Assembly (NCBI GenBank): GCA_937973965.1
Contig: CALJJQ010000047.1
Span: forward strand, 1 to 64,000
Reading direction: 5' to 3'
From: an uncultured Calothrix sp.
GTDB lineage: Bacteria > Cyanobacteriota > Cyanobacteriia > Cyanobacteriales > Nostocaceae
DNA length: 64,000 nucleotides
This document shows, piece by piece, positions 56,670 to 64,000 of the stretch. Numbering within the stretch: position 1 is the stretch's first letter; each line of letters starts with the position of its first letter. The position numbers and the translations under genes are program-made. The notes beneath the pieces are model-generated. The model ran no database searches and was not told the origin of the DNA. It worked only from the letters and a program-made list of their open reading frames with translations.

Positions 56670-57128
56670 ATGTTGAAAAAACTATTGGTTGCATTAACCC
56701 TGGCGACTCCCTTGGTTTTGGCTGCTAGTGTGGCAAATGCCCAAAACCCAGAACATATTCGACAGTTACTAGAAACCCGTGAATGTATTGGCTGTAACTT
56801 AGCTGGAGCGAATTTGAGCGGGATGCACTTGATTGGTGCAGATTTACGTAATGCGAACCTTCAAGGTGCAAATTTACAAGGAGTTAATTTAGAAGGTGCA
56901 GATTTGACCGGTGCAAATCTCAAGGGTGCAAATCTAACGGAGGCATTCTTAACAAATGTCAATATGAAAGCCGCTAATTTAGATCGTGCAAACCTATCAC
57001 GCGCAACGATTCACGATTCTAATGTCTACCAGGCTTCCATGAATGAAATGAATATTACTGATGCCGATATTTTTTATACAGGAATCGGTATCGGTGGTGA
57101 TGATGCACAAATTCCTGATTGGGATTGA
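56670..57128 (+). CDS. Secreted pentapeptide-repeat protein
   Basis: A 152-residue protein with a signal peptide (residues 1-24, cut after VANA-Q), so it is exported to the periplasm or thylakoid lumen. Residues about 42-135 are tandem A(N/D)LxG-type pentapeptides (ANLQGANLQGVNLEGADLTG), predicted to fold as a right-handed quadrilateral beta-helix. ECIGCNLAG just before them has two cysteines that could form a disulfide. Lumenal pentapeptide proteins are common in cyanobacteria, and their role is unknown. The gene stands alone. Confidence 0.87.
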   Translation: MLKKLLVALTLATPLVLAASVANAQNPEHIRQLLETRECIGCNLAGANLSGMHLIGADLRNANLQGANLQGVNLEGADLTGANLKGANLTEAFLTNVNMKAANLDRANLSRATIHDSNVYQASMNEMNITDADIFYTGIGIGGDDAQIPDWD

Positions 57129-57518
57129 GTAATACTTCAATACTTATTTCAGATTTTGCTAGATATTACAGTTGCGAAACCAGTGTGAATTAATTCAACC
57201 GGGGACGGGTGGGTTTTCCCATTCGTCATTTTTTTGATTTTTATCCTTTAGTTTCAAACAAATTTTGAATATTCAAATTGGATTCCTATATAGCTGATAC
57301 TGTTTCACAAAAATGTTGATACACTCCCACTCCCTACTCCCTATTTTCCAGCGAGAAAACATGGTGTCAACATGAAGATAGTAACCCTATATTTGATATT
57401 CCATACATCATCAGGATTAGGAAATAGCCTCTATTAATCATTCTATAGATAGTCCTTATTTTCATAATTATTTATCACAATAGAGGTAATAGGATGACAA
57501 GAAAATTAATAGAGAAAT
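57129..57518. other. Intergenic region, little recognised
   Basis: CACTCCCACTCCCTACTCCC repeats occur near 57330. No gene or element is seen otherwise. Confidence 0.4.
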
Positions 57519-58112
57519 ATGCAGAAAAAATCTTGGAATTACACTCATACTTTACTAAGTTTTGTAACTATCATGGCAGTCGGTAGTGCCTTACCAGTTC
57601 GTGCAGAAACAATTAATTCTACTACTGCAAATACACCTACTTCTACATCTGATTTAGAAATTGAAACAGCATCTACACAGATAGCTCAAAGCTTCCAACC
57701 GGGAAGAGCAACCCGCTCTGGTTCCAGCTATATTGGTGTGGGTGGTAATCTTGGTCTAACTGGTAATACCAGGGTTGGAGAGGGGTCATTTGCTGTATTT
57801 AGCAAGGTAGGATTAACCCGCAATTTATCAGCACGTCCTGCGGCTTTAGTAGGAGATAATACCGTATTTTTGGTTCCCTTGACCATCGATTTTCCCCAGG
57901 AAAATTTGGAAGTTACCCAGTTGAGTGTCGCACCCTATATTGGTGGTGGTGTGGCGATTTCTACAGGTCGAGATAGCACTGTCGGTGCATTAATTACTGG
58001 TGGTGTAGACGTTCCCCTATCATCACAAATTACCGCAACTGGTGGAGTGAATGTTAGTTTTATTGATGAGACTGATGTGGGAATTCTTTTGGGTATTGGC
58101 TACAATTTCTAG
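57519..58112 (+). CDS. Predicted outer-membrane beta-barrel protein
   Basis: A 197-residue exported protein with a signal peptide (residues 1 to about 30, ending VRA-ET), a Thr/Ser-rich spacer (about 31-60), and a C-terminal domain (about 68-197) of alternating strands with glycine-rich turns (SSYIGVGGNLGLTGNT) that ends in the aromatic GIGYNF, the usual terminal signal of bacterial outer-membrane barrels. A small 8-stranded barrel is plausible. Function is unknown. Confidence 0.7.
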   Translation: MQKKSWNYTHTLLSFVTIMAVGSALPVRAETINSTTANTPTSTSDLEIETASTQIAQSFQPGRATRSGSSYIGVGGNLGLTGNTRVGEGSFAVFSKVGLTRNLSARPAALVGDNTVFLVPLTIDFPQENLEVTQLSVAPYIGGGVAISTGRDSTVGALITGGVDVPLSSQITATGGVNVSFIDETDVGILLGIGYNF

Positions 58113-58267
58113 ACTCTCATTTATCCCATACCGATGCAAACAACCTAAATTAGCAATCTTAAATGATACGTGAGAATAGATCAAGGCTAGAATGCTTGTA
58201 AACTGAGGATTTTTATTTAGTGTTTTCTCACAAATGCTTCCGGATCGCTATATAAGACGCGATAAGT

Positions 58268-58582
58268 ATGTTTGTAATTGCGCTAGGTAAGGATATTCCC
58301 TGGATTGCACTCATCATCGGGTTAATTCCGACTGTAGGAACAATGGCATATCCCTGTCAAATTATTTATTCTGCTAAAGGTAGAAAGAGAAAAATTGCTC
58401 AATTTATTATTTATGATTTCTTTACCCGCATTGGCAAAAAAATTCCCATTTGGGGTGGAGAAGATACCCATACAGAGCATTTTTTCAATCGATTGGCCGA
58501 TCAACTTGCGACTACAAATTATCAGCCAGAAGTGCAACTGGCAAAACAAAAGGAGCGAACTAAAAGCTCACCACTGAATTAA
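58268..58582 (+). CDS. Small hypothetical membrane protein
   Basis: A 104-residue protein with one N-terminal membrane segment (about residues 10-28, IPWIALIIGLIPTVGTMAYP) and a basic, hydrophilic C-terminal part (KGRKRKIAQFIIYDFFTRIG). No family is recognised. It could be the remaining C-terminal part of a longer membrane protein, but no upstream coding is visible. Confidence 0.5.
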   Translation: MFVIALGKDIPWIALIIGLIPTVGTMAYPCQIIYSAKGRKRKIAQFIIYDFFTRIGKKIPIWGGEDTHTEHFFNRLADQLATTNYQPEVQLAKQKERTKSSPLN

Positions 58583-58888
58583 TCTAAATAGTACAGACCT
58601 GATGCAACTGGTACGTTATTTCAAGTTCGTAGTGAGGACTTTATATCGGTTATCTTGTACTTTGAAATAAATGAAACTAGAATAATCAATGGTTACAGCC
58701 CCTGATATGTAGCAGGCATTAGCGTAAAGACTCTTGAAATACAGTAATCTTGAGTTCTGTTTCCTGATTTGAGGCAGAGCCTCGTGAAATGCGTCCCCAC
58801 GCGGAGCATGGGGACGAGATAATCACAAAAACTGAATATGGGTAAATTCCCACAAAATCAACAGCCTAGTTCTATACTAATCATAAGA
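58583..58888. other. Spacer with family 1 fragment
   Basis: Apart from the repeat at 58771-58867, nothing recognised. Confidence 0.45.
58771..58867. repeat. Family 1 element, body fragment
   Basis: GAGGCAGAGCCTCGTGAAAT, GCGTCCCCACGCGGAGCATG and the AATCACAAAAACTG part match the body of 44925-45097 in the same orientation; both outer ends are missing. Confidence 0.7.
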
Positions 58889-60487
58889 CTAATACCCGGA
58901 AGGATAATCCCTTTGGGGTGGAATACCAGCGCTACCTGCTTCCACAAATCCACCAGCCGAACCAGCTTCTTTTAAGAATCCACTGTAGGCTTCCATACCG
59001 TGTTCGCCAATGTCCAATCCTTCAAGCTCTTCCTCTGGGGTGACACGTATACCAAGAGTAAATTTAAGTACATACCAAAAGATTGTACTGACTAAAACGG
59101 TCATTCCCCCAACGCTAATCACACCGATAAATTGGTTGATTAACTGTTCGATACCACCACCAGCAAGTAAGCCTTTAAGGGGACCAGCACCTTCACCGTA
59201 CCAGGGATAGACACCAGGACCGGCTGAAAACAGACCAACAGCGAGGGTTCCCCAGACACCACAAACTAGGTGAACTGAACTTGCACCTACTGGGTCGTCG
59301 ATTCCCAAGCGGTCAATAAAGGTGACAGAAAAGACTACGAGAATACCGGCAATTAAGCCAATCAGAAAGGCGTGACCAAGGGAAACGTAGGCACAACCGG
59401 CGGTAATTCCCACTAAACCCGCAAGAATACCGTTGATAATCATGGAAAGGTCGGGTTTACCGAGATAGAACCAAGCGGTAAATGTGGCGGCAGTTCCACC
59501 TGCTGCTGCTGCGATGTTAGTTGTGAGGGCTACATGGGCAATCCCTTGTGGATCTGCTGCCATGAAGGAACCGGGATTAAATCCAAACCAGCCTAACCAG
59601 AGAATTAAACAACCGAGGGTGGCAATACTCATATTGTGACCTGGTAGTGCCACGGGTTGGCCGTCTTGATATTTACCGAGACGGGGACCGAGAATCGCTG
59701 CACCCATTAGAGCTGCCCAACCACCAACGGAGTGGACAACCGTTGAACCGGCAAAGTCCCAAAAGCCTCTGTCTGCTAGCCAACCAGCACCCCAAACCCA
59801 GTGTCCGGTGATGGGATAGGCAATACCGACTAGTAATAAACTAAAAATCAAAAAGTCAACAAACTTGATCCGTTCAGCAACTGCACCGGAGACAATTGTG
59901 GCCGCAGTTCCCGCAAAGGCTAGTTGGAACAAAAATTTTGCACTCAAAGGTACATTAGCCCATTTCAAAGAACTAAATACCCCTTGGTATTCCTTGGCTG
60001 CTCCGGTTGCTACCTCCAGAGTGTTATCTGCTCCTTGCAATAAAAATCCGTTCAGACCAATAAAACTATTTCCGTCACCAAACATAAAACCAAATCCAAC
60101 CACCCAAAAGGCGATTGTTGCTAACGCAAAGACGATGAGGTTTTTTGACAAAATGTTGACTGCGTTTTTCTGACGGCAAAACCCAGTCTCCAACATCCCA
60201 AAGCCCGCGTTCATGAAAATTACTAAAAACGCCGCGATCGCAACCCACAATGTATCTAGGGCAATCTTTAATTCAATGTTACTAGGTCCGGTTGGAGCTT
60301 GAGCAAATGCAGCATAACCCCATGCCAATACAATTAAACTTGCTAGGGGTATGGAAGCTTGCCAACTTGGAGTCAACTGCTTGATACCTGCAAAGATTCG
60401 CGCCATGAGTGAAGCGTTGATCGATGACTTGACCTGTCGCCGATTTCTTCCCCTCGATTTCCTGTTTGGTTTCAGTTTCAATTTCAT
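58889..60487 (-). CDS. amt: Ammonium transporter (Amt family)
   Basis: A 532-residue inner-membrane ammonium channel. A basic N-terminal extension and a likely signal segment (about residues 40-62, ending AFA-QA) precede about 11 membrane helices. Hallmarks: [19 protein letters not shown], the pore histidine regions [14 protein letters not shown] and [18 protein letters not shown], and GWFGFNPGS. The C-terminal cytoplasmic tail ends [20 protein letters not shown], the regulatory region that contacts PII proteins (GlnK). Start: ATG at 60487; a second ATG at codon 28 is possible. An NtcA-type box lies about 450 bases upstream. Confidence 0.95.
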   Translation of the reverse strand: MKLKLKPNRKSRGRNRRQVKSSINASLMARIFAGIKQLTPSWQASIPLASLIVLAWGYAAFAQAPTGPSNIELKIALDTLWVAIAAFLVIFMNAGFGMLETGFCRQKNAVNILSKNLIVFALATIAFWVVGFGFMFGDGNSFIGLNGFLLQGADNTLEVATGAAKEYQGVFSSLKWANVPLSAKFLFQLAFAGTAATIVSGAVAERIKFVDFLIFSLLLVGIAYPITGHWVWGAGWLADRGFWDFAGSTVVHSVGGWAALMGAAILGPRLGKYQDGQPVALPGHNMSIATLGCLILWLGWFGFNPGSFMAADPQGIAHVALTTNIAAAAGGTAATFTAWFYLGKPDLSMIINGILAGLVGITAGCAYVSLGHAFLIGLIAGILVVFSVTFIDRLGIDDPVGASSVHLVCGVWGTLAVGLFSAGPGVYPWYGEGAGPLKGLLAGGGIEQLINQFIGVISVGGMTVLVSTIFWYVLKFTLGIRVTPEEELEGLDIGEHGMEAYSGFLKEAGSAGGFVEAGSAGIPPQRDYPSGY

Positions 60488-61372
60488 TGCAATCTAGACC
60501 ATATGAAACAATAAAAAACGCGTCAAATCAATATCCTCACGCCATGACACTGATCACAGGAATCATGGACAATGGCGGTTTGATGGGTTTAAACTTGTCA
60601 ATATCTTTGTTTTGACTGCTTTTAGCCCCTTGCCTCCCTACCACATTGACTGAGGATATTTACTGACAATTTGTGGTTTTTTCTGTGTGTGTGTCAATTT
60701 CCGCCCTAACCCAAATTGTTAATGACCCGTTGGTTAATCAACTGTTGGAACTACCTCTTCAAAGTAATCAAATCTTAAGCTTTAATTATTATGTAGTTTG
60801 AACAACAGTCAAGCTCCTTCACAAAGTTTTTAACATTTACTTGGGCTAGCAATCACATCGATACTTTCTTGTCTATGTGACCGCAATCTCACTCAAAACA
60901 AGTGATGCAATTTTGTCAACAATTGCTTATAAAAATCTGTAGCAATTAATACCGTTTACCAGAGGAATGGTCAAAAATTTTCCTTTGAGGATAGCTTTTG
61001 TCCCATTATTGGTAGGGGTTTAGGCAAAATCAGTTTTTACTTGTGGAATGATTTGCCTTCATAAATTTAAACTCTATCAAGTGATGATTTTATGGTATAT
61101 TTACTCTAATTTTTTGTTTTTTATTTCCGACTAAAACATTCGTATACTTTGCACAGCAATAAACTGAGCTTTTACCTAGGTAAAGTAGGGAAGCGTTAAC
61201 TGTTGACTGTCAACCGTCAATAAATCTAAAGGGGAATATATCACCGTGGAAAGTATAAACTGTTTTACTAGGTTGAAGCCGACAAAAAAATAACAGCTAT
61301 CAAGAAATAACAAGTTTGGTCATATTTGGTCATATGTAGAGATTGTGTTACATTTTTTAGCAAGTTAAATGA
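60488..61372. other. Long upstream region of amt
   Basis: Nearly 900 bases with no gene. Two NtcA-like boxes face amt (60939-60952 perfect; 60793-60806 with one mismatch). GTTGACTGTCAACCGTCAA heptamer repeats occur at about 61200-61220. Confidence 0.5.
60939..60952 (-). promoter_or_regulatory. NtcA-type binding box upstream of amt
   Basis: GTAGCAATTAATAC fits the NtcA consensus GTA-N8-TAC exactly (palindromic ends, so readable on either strand). NtcA is the nitrogen-control activator of cyanobacteria, and amt genes are known targets. The box lies about 450 bases before the amt start and no good -10 box stands at the usual 22-base distance, so use of this site is uncertain. Confidence 0.45.
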
Positions 61373-61537
61373 GAGGTTGTTTAAAAAGTTATTTTTAATA
61401 CTTGAATTATTGTTGTTGGGAATGGGAAGCGACATGTCGCGTCTGTACCCTCAAAAGAAAAATCAGCTTTATAACCTCATGTCCAGAGTCAGGACAATAG
61501 TCCAAATAGTGATAATTAATACTTGACAAACATCCTC
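61373..61537. mobile_element. IS5-derived MITE (GAGG...CCTC), with TGA duplication
   Basis: A 165-bp unit beginning GAGGTTGTTTAAAAAG and ending AAACATCCTC, flanked by TGA on both sides (61370-61372 and 61538-61540). It is the inverted counterpart of 22138-22308. Confidence 0.8.
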
Positions 61538-61549
61538 TGAGGTTGATTG

Positions 61550-62074
61550 CTAACCCATTTGTTGGAGGTATTGACTATAACCTAATGTTTCCAGACTTTC
61601 TTGCTTTTTCATTACCATATCTTGAAGATTTTGACGATATTGCTCTACCTTTTCTAGTAACTTCGGGTCATGACAAGCAAGGATACGGACTGCGAGTAAA
61701 CCAGCATTTTTCGCGTTACCAATTGCCACAGTGGCGACGGGTATACCCGCAGGCATCTGTACAATGGAGTAGAGAGAATCCACTCCGTGTAATTGGCGAG
61801 TGGAGACAGGTACACCGATGACCGGAAGGGGGGTCAGGGAAGCTACCATCCCTGGTAAATGGGCTGCACCTCCAGCACCAGCGATAATGACGCGAATCCC
61901 GCGATGGTGGGCGGTTTTAGCGTATTCAAACATCCGTTCGGGGGTACGATGGGCACTGACGATTTGGACTTCGTGGGGAACAGCGAAATCCTCACAGACA
62001 GCGATTGCATCTTGCATGGTTGCTAAGTCGGAATCGCTACCCATGATGATACCAATGAGGGGATTACTAGGCAT
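61550..62074 (-). CDS. purE: N5-carboxyaminoimidazole ribonucleotide mutase
   Basis: A 174-residue cytoplasmic purine-synthesis enzyme that converts N5-CAIR to CAIR (class I PurE). GSDSDLATM (residues 12-20), SAHRTPERM (about 39-47) with the catalytic histidine, [16 protein letters not shown] and [20 protein letters not shown] are the conserved active-site blocks. The length is usual for bacteria. purK is not in the window. It is divergent from nagA across about 200 bases that carry a hairpin-module array. Confidence 0.95.
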   Translation of the reverse strand: MPSNPLIGIIMGSDSDLATMQDAIAVCEDFAVPHEVQIVSAHRTPERMFEYAKTAHHRGIRVIIAGAGGAAHLPGMVASLTPLPVIGVPVSTRQLHGVDSLYSIVQMPAGIPVATVAIGNAKNAGLLAVRILACHDPKLLEKVEQYRQNLQDMVMKKQESLETLGYSQYLQQMG

Positions 62075-62135
62075 GGGAGGAAGATTGGGGGAGGGTGATA
62101 TTCAGGATTATCATACAATAATTCGTAATTTGTAA

Positions 62136-62194
62136 TAGCCTGCGGCAACGCTTCGCGTACGTAATACCCGCTACGCGGGAAGCAAGCTACGTAA
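62136..62194 (+). repeat. Hairpin-module array, order B-A
   Basis: Module B (62136-62164) followed by module A (62165-62194), each ending TACGTAA; module C is absent. Flanked by TAATTCG/TAATTTG heptamers. It lies in the shared purE-nagA upstream region. Confidence 0.82.
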
Positions 62195-62271
62195 TTTGTG
62201 ATTAAATTGGGTTTTTGGGTGGGATCAACACTACTTCCCACTTCCTATTTCCTACTCCCTCATTTAAACAA

Positions 62272-63459
62272 ATGTCTATCCATTCAATTAATCTAATTAA
62301 TGCTCGTATTCCTGGGAAAAATGGTTTATACCGTTTGCTGATTGATAAATGCGGCCTATTGGTTGATGTCTCTGAGGTGGAGATTGATTCACACATTATT
62401 GATGCCAACACGATTGATTTGGCTGGTGATTGGATTTCTTGTGGTGGTGTGGATTTGCAGATTAATGGTGGTTTGGGTTTGGCGTTTCCTGATTTAACTG
62501 CTGATAATGCATATATGTGTGCCAAAATTTGTGAATATTTGTGGAGTTGTGGTGTGGATGGATTTACACCGACTCTGGTGACAACTAGTGTAGAAAAGAT
62601 TCAATCAACTTTGGCTGTGATTGCAGCATACATGGATCACGCTAGTTCCCTTGAACATCGGGAGTCTGCACAAATTTTGGGGGTGCATTTAGAAGGACCT
62701 TTTTTAAACCCAAAAAAACGGGGAGCGCATCCAGAGGAATATCTTTTACCTTTGACGCAAGCTAATATCCAACGGGTTTTGGGTGATTATACTCACATTG
62801 TCAAAATTATGACCCTAGCTCCAGAAATGGATGAAACTGGAGATGCGATCGCCTATTTACGTTCCTTGGGAATTACGGTCAGTTTAGGTCATTCCCTGGC
62901 GACTGCGGAACAAGCAATGACAGCCTTTGACCAGGGGTCAACGATGGTGACCCATGCTTTTAATGCTATGCCGAGTTTACACCATCGTCAACCGGGTTTA
63001 TTGGCAGCAGCGATTACCCATCCCCAGGTGATGTGTGGATTTATTGCTGATGGGGAGCATGTGGTACCGATGATGGTAGATGTATTATTACGAGCAAGTA
63101 ATTATCAAGGGGGTTTATTTTTAGTTAGTGATGCTTTAGCTCCTTTAGGTTTGGGTGATGGCATTTATCCCTGGGATGAACGTCAAATTGAAGTTAAAAA
63201 TGGTACAGCCCGTTTGCTGGATGGTACATTGTCAGGAACTACTTTACCTTTGTTGGTGGGGGTCGAAAATTTAGTCAAATGGGGGATTTGTAGTCCAGAA
63301 CAGGCGATTTTGATGGCAACGGTTGCTCCCCGACGGGCAATTGGTTTACCAGAAATGGTCATTAATCATACCTCTGCTCATAATTTGTTACGTTGGCATT
63401 ACGATGCAGATACCCAGGAAATAACTTGGCAAAGATTGGTGCGTAATTTATCGGTTTGA
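62272..63459 (+). CDS. nagA: N-acetylglucosamine-6-phosphate deacetylase
   Basis: A roughly 395-residue amidohydrolase that deacetylates GlcNAc-6-phosphate during amino-sugar recycling. Conserved blocks: the early DLQINGGLGLAF, HLEGPFLNPKKRGAH (metal-binding glutamate), SLGHSLATAEQA and VTHAFNAMPSLHHRQPG (metal histidines), and FLVSDALAPLGLG with the catalytic aspartate. The frame is open to 62215, but that part is TACTTCCCACTTCCTATTTC repeat DNA, so ATG at 62272 is preferred. nagB and nagE do not adjoin. Confidence 0.93.
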   Translation: MSIHSINLINARIPGKNGLYRLLIDKCGLLVDVSEVEIDSHIIDANTIDLAGDWISCGGVDLQINGGLGLAFPDLTADNAYMCAKICEYLWSCGVDGFTPTLVTTSVEKIQSTLAVIAAYMDHASSLEHRESAQILGVHLEGPFLNPKKRGAHPEEYLLPLTQANIQRVLGDYTHIVKIMTLAPEMDETGDAIAYLRSLGITVSLGHSLATAEQAMTAFDQGSTMVTHAFNAMPSLHHRQPGLLAAAITHPQVMCGFIADGEHVVPMMVDVLLRASNYQGGLFLVSDALAPLGLGDGIYPWDERQIEVKNGTARLLDGTLSGTTLPLLVGVENLVKWGICSPEQAILMATVAPRRAIGLPEMVINHTSAHNLLRWHYDADTQEITWQRLVRNLSV

Positions 63460-63562
63460 ATTGGTATTTAGTGGGGAAATGGTTGGAGGGGGAATTTGGC
63501 GTTGCTGGATTTGGATATGAATTATATTTATTTACATTTTGTATTAACCCAAAAATTATCGC

Positions 63563-63587
63563 AGAGACGTAGCATTGCTACGTCTCT
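63563..63587. repeat. GACG-arm palindrome (core TAGCATTGCTA)
   Basis: AGAGACGTAGCA pairs perfectly with TGCTACGTCTCT around a single T: 12 base pairs. It lies between nagA and the GltS-like gene. A TTTTCAATTCATATTTGTAT repeat (also at 20196) follows. Confidence 0.8.
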
Positions 63588-63671
63588 ACACGACGTAAAA
63601 TTTTCAATTCATATTTGTATTCAGCAATGCTACCCCTTCACCGCTCCTGTATCCTGTATTTTGAAAATTAT

Positions 63672-64000
63672 ATGAAATTAATTGATGTTTTCTGGGCTTA
63701 TATAATTATTGGGATTTTAATACTTGTAGGAAGGTTGATTCGTCAGCGTATTTGGGTTGTGCGATCGCTGTATATTCCCAGTTCTGTGGTGGCGGGTATT
63801 ATTGGATTATTACTGGGACCAAGTGCTTTAGGAGCAGTGGTTAAAGGGAGTAATCCCACCTCTGCTTTGGCGAATGGGATATTTGCACCGAATATTATCG
63901 ATGTTTGGAAACAATCGCCTAGTATTTTTATTAACATTGTGTTTGCGACTATTTTTATTGGTCAAAGTATTCCCAGCTTGCAGATGGTATGGCGGAAAGC
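63672..64000 (+). CDS. GltS-like sodium:glutamate symporter, N-terminal part (cut by window end)
   Basis: From ATG at 63672 the frame stays open to the window end (109 codons), beginning MKLIDVFWAYIIIGILILVG. A first membrane segment (about residues 5-20) is followed by VRSLYIPSSVVAGIIGLLLG, the conserved segment of the ESS (glutamate:Na+ symporter, GltS) family with its IPSSVVAG motif, and a third (FINIVFATIFIGQSIPS). The gene is partial, so specificity (glutamate or another substrate) cannot be judged. It starts about 210 bases after nagA. Confidence 0.75.
   Translation, partial: MKLIDVFWAYIIIGILILVGRLIRQRIWVVRSLYIPSSVVAGIIGLLLGPSALGAVVKGSNPTSALANGIFAPNIIDVWKQSPSIFINIVFATIFIGQSIPSLQMVWRK

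Overview
The window looks like chromosomal DNA of a filamentous, probably heterocyst-forming cyanobacterium (order Nostocales); the genus cannot be read from it. The reasons are: HIP1 octamers (GCGATCGC) in most genes; the cyanobacterial gene set ndhN, Raf1, cyanobacterial-type glgA, a Mg-type hemB, a (6-4)-like FeS photolyase and a CtaA-like copper ATPase; AT-rich intergenic DNA; and heptanucleotide tandem repeats (STRRs) of the kind known from heterocystous cyanobacteria.

Layout. 1-290: 5' end of a 16S rRNA gene on the minus strand with its promoter. 430-4371: glyQ, a DUF4079 membrane protein and comEC in one direction, then tRNA-Thr(UGU). 5037-6590: CPBP membrane protease. 6591-8422: gene-poor, with a possible orphan transcript, a strong hairpin and gene remnants. 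8423-11692: TM2 protein, small membrane protein, copper P-type ATPase. 11979-16996: lipase-like hydrolase divergent from a large membrane-anchored protein, then an FeS photolyase. 17602-19407: proS. 19630-20200: decayed IS5-family element. 20854-28233: LCP-family cell-envelope enzyme, coiled-coil protein, TPR protein, conserved hypothetical. 29101-34906: hemB, glgB, glgA. 35075-39371: two TPR proteins around ndhN. 39959-42539: cydAB. 42937-46662: small membrane-anchored protein, Raf1, malic enzyme. 47170-47961: PEP-CTERM protein. 48969-49370: Uma2/DUF4058 remnants. 49530-56127: large hypothetical, GH38 alpha-mannosidase, small conserved protein, MiaE-like hydroxylase. 56670-58582: secreted pentapeptide protein, outer-membrane-like barrel, small membrane protein. 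58889-60487: amt. 61550-63459: purE divergent from nagA. From 63672: start of a GltS-like carrier, cut by the window end.

The genes are mainly housekeeping: translation (glyQ, proS, tRNA-Thr, MiaE), tetrapyrrole synthesis (hemB), glycogen (glgA, glgB), respiration and electron flow (ndhN, cydAB), carbon and nitrogen metabolism (Raf1, malic enzyme, amt, nagA, purE). There is no prophage, CRISPR array or obvious defence island.

The unusual content lies between the genes. At least six families of small non-autonomous repeat elements are present, several with inverted ends and target-site duplications that can be read directly: 10 bp at 17017/17236; 5 bp at 48623/48779, 20538/20642 and 24938/25076; 3-bp TNA at 22135, 32797, 55230 and 61370. 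Some elements sit inside others, so insertion order can be deduced. One family shares its ends with the decayed IS5-type element at 19630, which suggests parentage. A separate system of three short hairpin modules joined by TACGTAA occurs in shuffled order at three loci, and a set of palindromes keeps fixed arms while the core changes in a base-paired manner. I regard this repeat layer as the part most worth follow-up. No new enzymatic system was found.
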